Shown: positions 7,804 to 16,787 of the stretch, piece by piece
Layout: every line of letters starts with the position of its first letter
Position numbering within the stretch: position 1 is the stretch's first letter
NCBI RefSeq assembly: GCF_001905885.1
Contig: NZ_LIYH01000004.1
Location: 124,001 to 188,000 of the forward strand
DNA from: Streptomyces sp. CB03234
GTDB taxonomy: Bacteria > Actinomycetota > Actinomycetes > Streptomycetales > Streptomycetaceae
Direction of reading: 5' to 3'
DNA length: 64,000 nt
Notes under the pieces: model-generated
Told to the model about the DNA's origin: nothing
The model's database searches: none
What the model saw: the letters and a program-made list of their open reading frames with translations, nothing else
Position numbers and translations under genes: made by a program

Positions 7804-9675
7804 ATGACCTCCCCGCCCCCGGAACCGACTCCGCCCGCGCAGCCGGAGGCCGCTGCCGCACGGGGCGGTCAGTACGCGGTGGGGGAGACCCCGCCCACCA
7901 GGGGCGCCGCGCCGGAGCCGGAGGTTCCGCCGGCGCGGAAGGAGCCTCCGGCCGTAGAGCAGCCCACCGGGGCCCCCGGGACCGACCGGGTTCTGTGGGG
8001 GGCCGCCCGGCACAGTGGGGGGCGAGCCGCGGCCATCCTGGTCTGCTCCGTGGGCGCCGCGCTGGCCGCCCTCGCCGAGCCCGCCGTCCTCGGCCGGAGC
8101 CTCGACCTGCTGCTCGCCGGGTCCGCCGACGCACCCCGCTGGGTAGCCCTGTGCGGCGCGCTGATCGCGGCCGAGGTGGCCCTCGACGCGCTCGTGGCCC
8201 TGCTGACCGGCACCACCAACGCCCGCTCCACCGCCTGGCTCCGCCACCGCGCCCTCGGCCGCCTGCTCGCCGCCTCCCCGCACCACGCGGCGGCCCGCTT
8301 CGCCCCCGGCGACCTCGCCACCCGGCTGACCGCCAACGCCACCGAGGCCGGCACCGTCCCGGCGACCGCCGCGAGCGCCCTCGCCACGGTCCTCCCGCCC
8401 CTCGGCGCACTGGTCGCGCTGCTGCTCATCGACCTGTGGACGGCGGCCGCCTTCCTGACCGGCGTCCCGCTGCTCGTCCTCCTCCTCCGGGCCTTCGCCC
8501 GCACCTCCTCCGACACCGTCTCGCGTTACCAGCGCGTGCAATCCGGCATGGCGGACCGCCTCCTCGAGGCGCTGGCCGGCGCCCGTACCATCGCCGCCGC
8601 CGGAACCGTCGCACACGAACGGCGGCGCGTCCTCGCCACGCTTCCCGAACTCGACACCGAGGGGCGGACGATGTGGCGGGTGTACGGCCGCGCGGTCGCC
8701 CGCAGCGGCGTGCTGATGCCCCTGCTCGTGTGCGTCGTCCTCGCCGTCGGCGGCGCCCGGCTGGCCTCCGGCGCCCTGGGCGTCGGCGAGTTGGTGGCGG
8801 CCTCCCGGTACGCCGCCCTCGCCGCCGGCGTCGGCTCGGTCGCCGCGGCACTCGGCGGCCTGGTCCGCGGCCGGGCCGCGGCCCGCCGCACCGGCGAGCT
8901 CCTCGCCCTCCCGGCCGTACCGCACGGCGCGGAGACCCTGCCCGCCGACGGCACCGGCACGCTCGAACTGCGCGGCGTCACCGTCGTACGGGACGGCGTG
9001 GCCGTGCTGCGCGGGATCGACCTGCGGGTGCCGGGCGGGGCGACCGCCGCCGTGGTCGGCCGGTCGGGCGCGGGCAAGTCGCTGCTCGCGGCCGTCGCGG
9101 GCCGGCTGGCCGACCCCGACGAGGGGTACGTCCTGCTCGACGGGGTACGTCTGGACCGCGTCGAGCCCGGCCAGTTGCGCCGCGAGGTGGGCCACGCCTT
9201 CTCCCGTCCGGCGCTCTTCGGTACCACGGTCGGCGCTTCCATCGCGTTCGGGGCCGACCTGCCAGGGCCGGCCGCCGTGCGGTCCGCCGCCCGGGCGGCC
9301 GGTGCGGACGGGTTCGTCGTACGGCTGCCCGACGGCTACGACACCCCCCTCGCGGACGCGCCGCTCTCCGGCGGCGAGCTGCAACGACTCGGCCTGGCCC
9401 GGGCGTTCGCCCACGCGGGCCGGCTGCTGATCCTCGACGACGCGATGTCCGGCCTGGACACCGTCACCCAGCGGCAGGTCGAGCGGGCGCTGGCCCACGA
9501 CGTCCGGCCGGGCACCCGGCTCGTCGTCGCCCACCGGCTCTCCTCCGCCGCCCGGGCGGACCTGGTGGTGTGGCTGGACGGCGGCCGGGTACGCGCCGTC
9601 GGGCCGCACCGCACGCTGTGGCGGGACCCGGCGTACCGGGCCGTCTTCACCGCCGCAGGGGCGGAAGAGGGATGA
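7804..9675 (+). CDS. ramA: RamA, ABC half-transporter of the SapB exporter
   Basis: The 623-residue protein has a Pro/Glu-rich N-terminal extension (about 1-60), a six-helix membrane domain and a C-terminal nucleotide-binding domain with Walker A GRSGAGKS, signature LSGGELQRL, Walker B LLILDDAMS and H-loop VAHRLSS. The Walker B catalytic Glu is Asp here, so this ATP site may be weak, as in many heterodimeric exporters. GAGGAGG precedes the ATG by about a dozen bases. It overlaps ramB by ATGA and should pair with it to move mature SapB out of the cell. Confidence 0.93.
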   Translation: MTSPPPEPTPPAQPEAAAARGGQYAVGETPPTRGAAPEPEVPPARKEPPAVEQPTGAPGTDRVLWGAARHSGGRAAAILVCSVGAALAALAEPAVLGRSLDLLLAGSADAPRWVALCGALIAAEVALDALVALLTGTTNARSTAWLRHRALGRLLAASPHHAAARFAPGDLATRLTANATEAGTVPATAASALATVLPPLGALVALLLIDLWTAAAFLTGVPLLVLLLRAFARTSSDTVSRYQRVQSGMADRLLEALAGARTIAAAGTVAHERRRVLATLPELDTEGRTMWRVYGRAVARSGVLMPLLVCVVLAVGGARLASGALGVGELVAASRYAALAAGVGSVAAALGGLVRGRAAARRTGELLALPAVPHGAETLPADGTGTLELRGVTVVRDGVAVLRGIDLRVPGGATAAVVGRSGAGKSLLAAVAGRLADPDEGYVLLDGVRLDRVEPGQLRREVGHAFSRPALFGTTVGASIAFGADLPGPAAVRSAARAAGADGFVVRLPDGYDTPLADAPLSGGELQRLGLARAFAHAGRLLILDDAMSGLDTVTQRQVERALAHDVRPGTRLVVAHRLSSAARADLVVWLDGGRVRAVGPHRTLWRDPAYRAVFTAAGAEEG

Positions 9676-11372
9676 CGGCGGCCCGCCGGGTCCGGCCCGA
9701 AGCGCGGCGTTTCCTGCGGCGGCGCAAGCGCGACCTGCTGCGGCTGGCCGCCTGGTCCCTGCTGGAGTCCGCCCACACCTTCCTCGGTGGGTACGGAGTC
9801 GCCCGCGCCCTGGACGACGGTTTCCTCGCCGGCCGCACCGGCACCGGCCTGCTGTGGCTGACCGTGGCCGCCGCCGGGACGCTGCTCGGCGGGCTCGCCG
9901 TACGCGGGGTGTTCGGCGGCCTCGCGGGCCTGGTCGAACCACTGCGGGACGGACTGGTCCGCCGGGCCGTGTCGCACGCCCTCGACGCGGCGGTGGCGGA
10001 CCCGGCGCGCGCCGAGAGCGCGGCCGGCGGCGCGGCCGTCTCCCGGCTCACCCACCAGACCGAGATCGCCCGCGACAGCTTCGCCGGCCTCGTGCTGACC
10101 GCCCGCTCGTTCGTCTTCACCGCCCTCGGCGCGCTGCTCGGCATGGCCGCCCTGGAACCCGCGCTGACGCTCGTCGTCCTGCCGCCGCTCCTGCTCGGGC
10201 TGGGGATGTTCCTCGCCACGCTCGCCCCCATGGCCGCCGTGCAACGGGCCTTCCTCGACGCCGACGAGGCACTGTCGGCCCGCGTCGGCGCGGTCGGCGC
10301 CGGGCTGCGGGACGTGGTGGCGTGCGGCGGCGAGCGGCACGTCGCGGCCGAGGCCGGACGGCTGATCGACGCCGAAGCCCGGCTCTCCCGGCGCCTGGCG
10401 CGCTGGGCGGCCGTGCGCACCCTCGCCCTGGGCGCGGCGGGCCGGCTGCCGGTCGTCGCACTGCTGCTGGCCACGCCGTGGCTGTTGCGCGGCGGGGTCA
10501 CCGCGGGCGCCCTGCTCGGCGCCCTCACCTACCTCGTACAGGCACTGCTGCCCGCGCTGGACGCGCTGATGACCGCGGTCGGCGCGGCCGGCACACGGCT
10601 GCTGGTCGTCCTGGAGCGCTTCACCGACCCGCCGGCCGACCCGCCGGCACGCCCGGCACGCCCGCGGCCCCCCGCCCTCCTGCGCCCCGTCCCGCCCGCC
10701 GCCGAGCTGCGGGGCGTCACCTTCGCGTACGGTCCGGGGGCGCGCCCGGTGCTGGACGGCCTCGACCTCGTCGTCGAGCCGGGGGAGCACCTCGCCGTGG
10801 TGGGCCCGAGCGGCATCGGCAAGTCCACCCTGACCGCCCTGCTCGCCGGGCTCCTGGCCCCGACCGGCGGCACGGTCGCCGTGACCGGCGTACCCGCGCT
10901 CCTGCCCCAGCAGGCGTACGTCTTCACCGGCACCGTCCTCGACAACCTCCGCTACCTCCGCCCCGACGCCACCCCCGCCCAGGTCCAGCGGGCGGTGGAC
11001 GCGCTGGGGCTGGCGCCCCTCATCCGGCGGCTCGGCGGGCAGGACGCGGTGATCGACCCGCGCCGCCTGTCGCACGGCGAGCGGCAGAGGCTGGCGCTCG
11101 GCCGCGCCTACCTGTCGCCCGCCCCGCTCCTCCTCCTGGACGAGGCGACGTGCCACCTCGACCCCGACACCGAGGAGCACGCCGAACGGGCCCTCGCCGA
11201 CCGGCCCGGCACCCTCCTCGTCGTCGCCCACCGCATCTCGTCCGCCGTACGGGCCGACCGGGTCCTGGTCCTGGACGGGGACCGGGCCCAGTGCGCCCCG
11301 CACGACGAACTGCTCACAAGATCGCAGCTCTACCGGGACCTCGTCGGCCTCTGGCAGCCCGACGCGGCGTGA
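9672..11372 (+). CDS. ramB: RamB, ABC half-transporter of the SapB exporter
   Basis: The 566-residue protein has an N-terminal membrane domain (about 20-310) and an ATP-binding domain with Walker A GPSGIGKST, signature LSHGERQRL, Walker B LLLLDEATC and H-loop VAHRISS. It keeps the catalytic Glu that RamA lacks, and its signature is LSHGE rather than LSGGQ. The ATG at 9672 overlaps the ramA stop. The long in-frame reading upstream through ramA is not coding. It ends only 13 bases before the convergent ramR stop, with no obvious terminator between them. Confidence 0.93.
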   Translation: MTAARRVRPEARRFLRRRKRDLLRLAAWSLLESAHTFLGGYGVARALDDGFLAGRTGTGLLWLTVAAAGTLLGGLAVRGVFGGLAGLVEPLRDGLVRRAVSHALDAAVADPARAESAAGGAAVSRLTHQTEIARDSFAGLVLTARSFVFTALGALLGMAALEPALTLVVLPPLLLGLGMFLATLAPMAAVQRAFLDADEALSARVGAVGAGLRDVVACGGERHVAAEAGRLIDAEARLSRRLARWAAVRTLALGAAGRLPVVALLLATPWLLRGGVTAGALLGALTYLVQALLPALDALMTAVGAAGTRLLVVLERFTDPPADPPARPARPRPPALLRPVPPAAELRGVTFAYGPGARPVLDGLDLVVEPGEHLAVVGPSGIGKSTLTALLAGLLAPTGGTVAVTGVPALLPQQAYVFTGTVLDNLRYLRPDATPAQVQRAVDALGLAPLIRRLGGQDAVIDPRRLSHGERQRLALGRAYLSPAPLLLLDEATCHLDPDTEEHAERALADRPGTLLVVAHRISSAVRADRVLVLDGDRAQCAPHDELLTRSQLYRDLVGLWQPDAA

Positions 11373-11385
11373 CTGCGGACGCCCC

Positions 11386-11994
11386 CTACACCCACCCCGC
11401 GCCCTGCGAAATACGGATCGCGTCGATCCGGTTGCGCGCGCCCACCTTCCGGGTCGCCGACGCCATGTAATTGCGCACCGTCCCGTTCGACAGGTGCAGG
11501 CCCCGCGCTATCTCCGCGATCGACTCCCCCTCCGCCGCGCGGGTCAGCACGCTCAGCTCCCGTGCCGTCAACGGCATTCTGGACGCCTCCAGGAACCCGA
11601 AGGCGAGCGACTCGTCCACGAACCGCTCGCCCTCGGCGACCTTGTGGATGCCCCGCACCAGCCGGTGCGGCGAGCCGTGCTTGTCGACGTATCCCAGCGC
11701 CCGCGCCTCGAACGCCCGGCGCAGCGCCCCCGGCCGCCCCGCCGACGCGAGCACCAGCAGCGCCGCCCGCGCCCCCAGTACCGCGCGGTCCGCCTCCGCG
11801 CCCCCGTCCAGCAGCGCCGCCGCCCCCGGACAGTCGAGGTCCACCACGCACACATCCGGCCGTAAGGACTCGGCGTGCCTGCTCGCGCTGCGCCAGCCGG
11901 CCGAGTACACGTCGAACGATCCCTCCGATTTCAGCAGCGCCACCAACGCCGACCTCAGCAGACTGACGCTGTGCAGTACCAGCACCCTGGTCAT
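11386..11994 (-). CDS. ramR: RamR, NarL/LuxR-type response regulator of the ram genes
   Basis: The 202-residue protein has an N-terminal receiver-like domain with VVDLDCP providing an Asp at the usual phosphorylation position, and a C-terminal LuxR helix-turn-helix (LTARELSVLTRAAEGESIAE..., then LSNGTVRNYMASATRKV). Next to ramCSAB it is the expected activator RamR; no partner kinase lies nearby, as is known for this orphan regulator. The ATG at 11994 follows GGGAGGGG; longer readings upstream lack support. A TTA leucine codon at 11863-11865 (minus strand) would make its translation depend on the bldA tRNA. Confidence 0.9.
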   Translation of the reverse strand: MTRVLVLHSVSLLRSALVALLKSEGSFDVYSAGWRSASRHAESLRPDVCVVDLDCPGAAALLDGGAEADRAVLGARAALLVLASAGRPGALRRAFEARALGYVDKHGSPHRLVRGIHKVAEGERFVDESLAFGFLEASRMPLTARELSVLTRAAEGESIAEIARGLHLSNGTVRNYMASATRKVGARNRIDAIRISQGAGWV

Positions 11995-12298
11995 GTCCGT
12001 CCCCTCCCTGTCATCCGCCCCGATGCGCGCATGGCGGGCACCCGTATGGTCACCCATCCGGCTTCCCCGGGCGGCGTGGGAGGAACATTGCCCGGGTACG
12101 TTTGGGGGCGCGCGCCCCTCCGTTCCGAGCGCCCCTATGCGCTCTCTTGCGCCGCCGTGCGCAGCGTGTGCGCCCTGCCGCGCGCGACCCGAGCGGGGGT
12201 GGGACGGCGGTCGCGTGGTGGGAACCCGCGCGTCGCCCGAAAATGGCTGGGTACGCGGTGGTCCTCCGCACCACGAGCCACCGAGGAGGGTGAAGCCC
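11995..12298. other. Divergent intergenic region between ramR and the DUF6098 gene
   Basis: About 304 bp without a supported gene. It must hold the ramR promoter and that of the downstream gene. GGGAGGGG for ramR and CGAGGAGGG for the DUF6098 gene are visible at its ends. I see no clear inverted repeat or consensus promoter. Confidence 0.45.
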
Positions 12299-12769
12299 AT
12301 GACCCACACGGCCGGCCGGAGAGCGGCCCCCGACGGAGAGACCGTGCTGCCCACCGTGCGGTCCCTCGAGGAGCTCGGCGAGCTGGTCGACCGCCAGGGA
12401 CCGCTCTACGTCCGCTGGTCCCGGGGACCGGCCCACGACCTCGGCGCGACCCGCAGCGTCGACGAGCTCACGGGCATCCCGATGCCGGGCCTGTCCGCCA
12501 ACCCGCTCCAGGTCGAGTCGTGGTGGGGCGACCGCCCGCTCCGGCTGTGGGTGGCCCGCCGGCTGTACGACTACTGCCATCTGCGCCGCGACCGGGACGG
12601 CGACGTACGGCCCTGGACACTCCGCGGCCGCGAGGTCGCCCGCGGCCCGGACAACGAGCCGCTCCTGTCCGACATCGTGCCGGTCAGCTGGATCGACCTG
12701 GCCGTCATCGGCGAGGCGGAAGCGGAAGTGGCCCGCCAACGCCGCCCCTGGGGACCGATGCGCCGCTGA
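12299..12769 (+). CDS. DUF6098 family protein of unknown function
   Basis: The 156-residue protein is soluble, with the conserved-looking segments GPLYVRWSRGP, DELTGIPMPGLSANPL, WWGDRPLRLWVARRLYDY and DIVPVSWIDL. It matches proteins common in actinomycetes under DUF6098, whose function is not known. The ATG at 12299 follows GAGGAGGG. It is divergent from ramR and followed by a permease with its own 200-bp leader, so it is probably a single gene. No catalytic motif is apparent. Confidence 0.75.
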   Translation: MTHTAGRRAAPDGETVLPTVRSLEELGELVDRQGPLYVRWSRGPAHDLGATRSVDELTGIPMPGLSANPLQVESWWGDRPLRLWVARRLYDYCHLRRDRDGDVRPWTLRGREVARGPDNEPLLSDIVPVSWIDLAVIGEAEAEVARQRRPWGPMRR

Positions 12770-12784
12770 CCTCATACCCGTGCC

Positions 12785-12857
12785 CGCCCCTGCCCGCCGC
12801 CCCCGGGCCACGCCGGCCCTGCTCGTCCCCGCCGCCCCTGCCCGCCGCCCCCGGGCC
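12785..12857 (+). repeat. 25-bp direct repeat upstream of the APC permease
   Basis: A perfect 25-base C-rich unit occurs at 12785-12809 and 12833-12857, 48 bases apart, in the leader before the permease gene. Its key pattern is CGCCCCTG followed by CCCGCCGC and CCCCGGGCC. It does not look coding. It may be a duplication or an mRNA-structure element. Confidence 0.8.
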
Positions 12858-12971
12858 CCGCCGCCCCGGGCCCCGCCCGCCCGCCCTGCCCGTCCCCGCC
12901 AGGGCCTGTCACCCCCCACCCCGGGACCAACGTCCCGTCTGCCGCCCCCCGTCCGGGGAAGACGGGCCCTC

Positions 12972-14285
12972 ATGTCGACGACAGCGAATGACCAGCCGCT
13001 CAAGCGCGCCCTGACCACACCCCTGCTCTACTTCTTCATCCTCGGCGACGTCCTCGGCGCCGGTGTGTACGTCCTGATCGGCCAGGTCGCCGCCGACTCG
13101 GGCGGCGCCGTCTGGGTGCCGCTCTCCGCCGCCCTCGCGCTCGCCCTGCTCACGGCAGCCTCCTACGCGGAGCTCGCCACCAAGTACCCCCGCGCCGGCG
13201 GCGCCTCGCACTACGCCACCCGCGCCTACGGGCCGTTCGCCGGGTTCCTCGCGGGCTTCTGCATGCTCGCCGCCGGGATCGTCTCGGTCGCCGCGCTCGC
13301 CCGGGGCTTCGCCGGGGACTACCTGACGGCCTTCGTCACCGTCCCCGTCGCCGTGGTCGCGGTCCTGTTCCTGGCCGCCCTCGCCCTGCTCAACGCCCGC
13401 GGCATCCGGGAGTCCACGCGCGCCAACGTCGTCGCCACCGTCATCGAGGTGGGCGGCCTGGCGATCATCGTCGTGCTCGGTGCCCTGCTCCTGCTGCGGG
13501 GCGACGGCGATCCCGCACGCCTCACCCAGCTCGGTACGGCCGAGCAGGGCGCGGCCGGCGCCGTCCTGAGCGGCGCCGTCCTGGCGTACTACTCCTTCGT
13601 CGGCTTCGAGACCTCCGTCAACGTCGCCGAGGAGACCCGCGACCCCCGCCGCTCCTACCCGCGCGCCCTCTTCGGCGCGCTCATCACGGCCGGAGCGGTG
13701 TACGTCCTCGTCGGCCTGGCCGCCTCCGCCGCCGTACCGACCAGCACGCTCGCGAAGTCCAGCGGGCCGCTCCTGGAAGTGGTGAAGGCGGCGGGCGGCG
13801 TACCGGTGTGGCTGTTCAGCGCCATCGCGCTGGTCGCCGTCGCCAACGGCGCGCTGCTGACCGGCATCATGTCCTCCCGGCTCACCTACGGCATGGCCCG
13901 GGACGGTCTGCTGCCCGCCGCCCTGACGAAGGTGCTGCCCGGCCGCCGCACCCCGTGGGCGGCGATCGCGGCCACGACCGTCCTGTCGATGCTGCTCGCC
14001 CTCACCGGCAGCGTCGCCACCCTCGCCTCCACCCTGGTGCTGCTGCTCCTCGTGGTCTTCTTCCTGGTCAACACCGCCGCCCTCGTCCTGCGCCGTGACC
14101 AGGGGGTGCCCGGCCACTTCCGGGCGCCGACCGTGATCCCGGTGCTCGGCGCCGCCTCCTGCGTCCTGCTCGCCACCCGGATCGAGCCCGAGGTGTGGCT
14201 GCGCGGCCTGATCGTGCTCGGTGTGGGCCTGGTGCTCGGTGCGGTCGCCGCCGCCCGGCGCGGCAGGGAACGGGTGCCCGCGTGA
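12972..14285 (+). CDS. APC-family amino acid permease
   Basis: The 437-residue protein has about twelve hydrophobic segments and the APC signature in helix 1 (LLYFFILGDVLGAGVYVLIG, an unwound glycine-rich helix). The segments YAELATKYPRAGGASHYATRA after helix 2 and ETSVNVAEETRDPRRSYPRAL after helix 6 are also typical. It should import amino acids or related amines by proton symport; the substrate is not predictable. The ATG at 12972 was chosen because the preceding 190 bases read as Pro/Arg-rich non-protein sequence. Confidence 0.85.
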   Translation: MSTTANDQPLKRALTTPLLYFFILGDVLGAGVYVLIGQVAADSGGAVWVPLSAALALALLTAASYAELATKYPRAGGASHYATRAYGPFAGFLAGFCMLAAGIVSVAALARGFAGDYLTAFVTVPVAVVAVLFLAALALLNARGIRESTRANVVATVIEVGGLAIIVVLGALLLLRGDGDPARLTQLGTAEQGAAGAVLSGAVLAYYSFVGFETSVNVAEETRDPRRSYPRALFGALITAGAVYVLVGLAASAAVPTSTLAKSSGPLLEVVKAAGGVPVWLFSAIALVAVANGALLTGIMSSRLTYGMARDGLLPAALTKVLPGRRTPWAAIAATTVLSMLLALTGSVATLASTLVLLLLVVFFLVNTAALVLRRDQGVPGHFRAPTVIPVLGAASCVLLATRIEPEVWLRGLIVLGVGLVLGAVAAARRGRERVPA

Positions 14286-14396
14286 GGCTGGTGTGGGCCG
14301 TACGCGCTACCGCGCGGCGCGTCGGCTTGGCAGGTGCGCCGGGCGGGAGTGCTCTGGCCCTGCGTGTGCCCGCACCAGGAGCCCCGGGAGTACGAG

Positions 14397-14789
14397 ATGT
14401 CCCTCCGCGTCACCGCCGCCGCAGCCGTTCTCCTCGCCCTCACCCTGGCCGCCGCCGTGCCCGTCCACGCCGACACCCACGAGCGGGACCACGGCCTGTT
14501 CCTCACCGTCTCGGGCGGCGACCAGAGCTGGATCCGGGGCGTCCGGCTGCGCTGCTCGCCCCGTCCCGCCGGGCCGCACCCCCACGCCGAGGGCGCCTGC
14601 GCGGCCCTCGACACGGCGCGCGGGAACCTCGACCGGCTGCGCGGCGACCAGCATCCGTGCACCAAGAGGTTCGACCCGGTCACCGCCCGTGCCGTGGGCG
14701 AGTGGCACGGCCTCCGGCTCGACTGGCGCAAGACCTACCCGAACGCATGCGTCCTGGACACCGAGACGGGCCCCGTCTTCCGCTTCTGA
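14397..14789 (+). CDS. Secreted subtilisin inhibitor-like protein (SSI family), Lys at P1
   Basis: The 130-residue protein has a signal peptide (about 1-27, cut near VHADTHE) and a compact SSI fold with four cysteines. The family hallmark is GLFLTVSGGDQSWIRGVRLRC, then CAALDTARGNLDRL, CTKRFDPVT and the C-terminal PNACVLDTETGPVFRF. Aligning CTKRFDPV with the reactive loop CPMVYDPV of SSI puts Lys at P1, which predicts inhibition of trypsin-like rather than subtilisin-like proteases. Such inhibitors restrain extracellular proteases around aerial growth. GGGAG precedes the ATG at 14397. Confidence 0.92.
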   Translation: MSLRVTAAAAVLLALTLAAAVPVHADTHERDHGLFLTVSGGDQSWIRGVRLRCSPRPAGPHPHAEGACAALDTARGNLDRLRGDQHPCTKRFDPVTARAVGEWHGLRLDWRKTYPNACVLDTETGPVFRF

Positions 14790-14812
14790 ACCCACCGGTC
14801 TGAACCCACCGG
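14785..14812 (+). repeat. 14-bp tandem repeat over the SSI stop codon
   Basis: TCTGAACCCACCGG is present twice in direct contact (14785-14798, 14799-14812). The first copy contains the stop codon of the inhibitor gene and the second repeats it out of frame. It is probably a local duplication. Confidence 0.85.
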
Positions 14813-14887
14813 GGCGTTGTGCGACAGCCACATGAACAGGCCCTCATGGGCATGGACGTGTCAACATCGTCGTCCTAGCGTCACCGC

Positions 14888-16480
14888 ATGCCGACCACGA
14901 TCCGGCGGCGCGGTGCCACCGTGCTCGCCGCATTCCTCCTCGCCTGGGCGCTGCTGCCCCTGACGGGCGCCCACGCCGACGACATCCCCCTCGCTCCCGG
15001 CCACCGGCTCGTGCCCGGATACACGGGTGCCGCCGCCACGCCCCGGCCCGTGCCCGGTGACGACCCGCCGCAACATCCGTACCTCGCACCCAACGGCCGC
15101 AGCGGAATGCACGCGGACGCGGCGGGCAGCGGCACGTACCCATGGAGCGGCCCGCTGGGCCGTTCCCCCGTGGTACGCAGCGCATCCATGGCGGTGCTGG
15201 GCGGGGAGTGCGCGAACGTCACCTTCGACCGTGCCGGCCGTATCGTCACCGTCTGCGGCACGTTCTCGGGCTTCGTCGTCAAACTGCTGGACCCCACCTC
15301 GCTGGCCACACTCGCCGAGTACGCGCTGCCGCAGCGCCCGTCCACCGTCGAGGCCATCACCCGGCTGGACTTCTCCCGGATCTTCAAGGACACCTCCGGC
15401 GGAGCGTACTCGTACCTCGACAACGAGGACCGGCTCGTGCTCGCCGACTCCCGCCAGCACATCGTGCGCCTGGCCCACACCCGCGGCCCGGACGGGGCAT
15501 GGCGGTTCACCGTCGACGCGGACTGGGACCTGACGGCGCACGTGCCGCACGACTGCGTGACGTGGACCAACCTCCGCCCCAGCGGCGAGTGTGATCCCGT
15601 GACGTCGGTGATGCCCGACTGGGAAGGGCGCGTCTGGTGGGTGACCCGCCAGGGAAGGGTGGGCACGCTCGACCCCGCCGACGGCACGGTGCGGTCCGTC
15701 CGGCTGCCCGGCGAGGAGATCCAGAACTCCTTCTCCGTGGCCGAGGACGGCGTCTCGATCGTCTCCGACCACGCGCTCTACAGCTTCCGGGCCGGGCCCG
15801 ACGGCACGCCCGAGGTGGTCTGGCGGCAGGTCTACGACCGAGGCAGCGGCGCCAAACCCGGCTCGGTCAACCAGGGCTCGGGCACCACGCCAGACCTGTT
15901 CGGAGCGGGCGGGCACCGCTACGTGGCGATCACGGACAACGCGGACGACCGGATGAACGTCCTCGTCCACCGGCGCGAGCCCGGCGTACCGGACGACCGC
16001 CGGCTGGTGTGCACGGTGCCGGTGTTCCCCCACGGCCGGTCGACCACCGACAATTCCCTGATCTCCTGGGGCAACAGCCTGGTCGTCGAGAACAACTACG
16101 GCTACGAGAACGTCACCTCGCTCACCTTCGGCCGCAGCGTGACCGGTGGCGTGACCCGGATCGACGTACGCGCCGACGGCAGCGGCTGCGACACCGTCTG
16201 GGAAAGCCCGGTCCGCTCACCGTCGACCGTCCCGAAGCTCTCCACCGCCAACGGGCTGCTGTACTTCTACACCAAGGACCCGCATCCGCTCGGCGTCGAC
16301 GCCTGGTACCTGACGGCCGTCGATTTCCGCACCGGCGAGGAACGCTGGCGCAGGCTCACCGGCACGGGCCCGCTGTACGACAACAACTGGGCCCCCATCA
16401 CCCTGGGCCCGGACGGCACGGCGTACGTCGGCGTCTTCAACGGCCTGGTCGCGGTGCGGGACGCCACGCCACACCGCTGA
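14888..16480 (+). CDS. Secreted protein of unknown function, probably beta-propeller
   Basis: The 530-residue protein has a signal peptide (RRRGATVLAAFLLAWALLPLTGAHA) and a mature part of about 500 residues rich in short blade-like repeats: TFDRAGRIVTVCGTFSGFVVKLLDP, EGRVWWVTRQGRVGTLDP, VAEDGVSIVSDHALYSF and GPDGTAYVGVFNGLVAVRD. This pattern resembles PQQ/WD-type beta-propellers that read out as quinoprotein-like or sensor proteins, but no cofactor motif is clear. It has no obvious operon partner. A function cannot be assigned. Confidence 0.7.
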   Translation: MPTTIRRRGATVLAAFLLAWALLPLTGAHADDIPLAPGHRLVPGYTGAAATPRPVPGDDPPQHPYLAPNGRSGMHADAAGSGTYPWSGPLGRSPVVRSASMAVLGGECANVTFDRAGRIVTVCGTFSGFVVKLLDPTSLATLAEYALPQRPSTVEAITRLDFSRIFKDTSGGAYSYLDNEDRLVLADSRQHIVRLAHTRGPDGAWRFTVDADWDLTAHVPHDCVTWTNLRPSGECDPVTSVMPDWEGRVWWVTRQGRVGTLDPADGTVRSVRLPGEEIQNSFSVAEDGVSIVSDHALYSFRAGPDGTPEVVWRQVYDRGSGAKPGSVNQGSGTTPDLFGAGGHRYVAITDNADDRMNVLVHRREPGVPDDRRLVCTVPVFPHGRSTTDNSLISWGNSLVVENNYGYENVTSLTFGRSVTGGVTRIDVRADGSGCDTVWESPVRSPSTVPKLSTANGLLYFYTKDPHPLGVDAWYLTAVDFRTGEERWRRLTGTGPLYDNNWAPITLGPDGTAYVGVFNGLVAVRDATPHR

Positions 16481-16571
16481 ACGCGACACAGAACGTGGTG
16501 CCACGATCACACTCCGCAACGGTGGGCCGTGCCCCCGGGCGCACGGCTCACCTGTCGGCCCACGTGTCCGC

Positions 16572-16730
16572 TCACGTGTCGCGCGTGGCGGCCATCCCGA
16601 TCGTCACCAGCCCGAGCACCACCCAGCCGAACCACAGCCAGCCGTTGCTGCCGAGCGCCACCGTGTACGCCGTCGTCACCACCAGCGCCCCGATGGTGAG
16701 CCCACCCATCGTCTTCGTGGAACCGGACAT
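16572..16730 (-). CDS. Small two-helix membrane protein beside the CtaG-like gene
   Basis: This 52-residue protein begins MSGSTKTMGGLTIGALVV and has two hydrophobic segments (about 10-27 and 31-46) with a WLWFGW turn between them. It ends AATRDT. GAGGAGG lies six bases before the ATG, which strongly supports translation. It lies 57 bases downstream of the CtaG-like gene on the same strand and may be co-transcribed. It could be a small accessory protein in oxidase assembly, but that is a guess from position. Confidence 0.75.
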   Translation of the reverse strand: MSGSTKTMGGLTIGALVVTTAYTVALGSNGWLWFGWVVLGLVTIGMAATRDT

Positions 16731-16787
16731 GCGCGTCCTCCTCATGGCGGCCGTACCGCCATGGTCACCCCAGAACAGGGGTCCGCG

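Noticed and set aside
7602..9671. Plus-strand extension of ramB running through ramA
   Set aside because: The upstream part is the off-frame of ramA; the real ramB start overlaps the ramA stop.
11471..12298. Upstream extension of the DUF6098 gene
   Set aside because: It is antisense to ramR; the ATG at 12299 has its own GAGGAGGG site.
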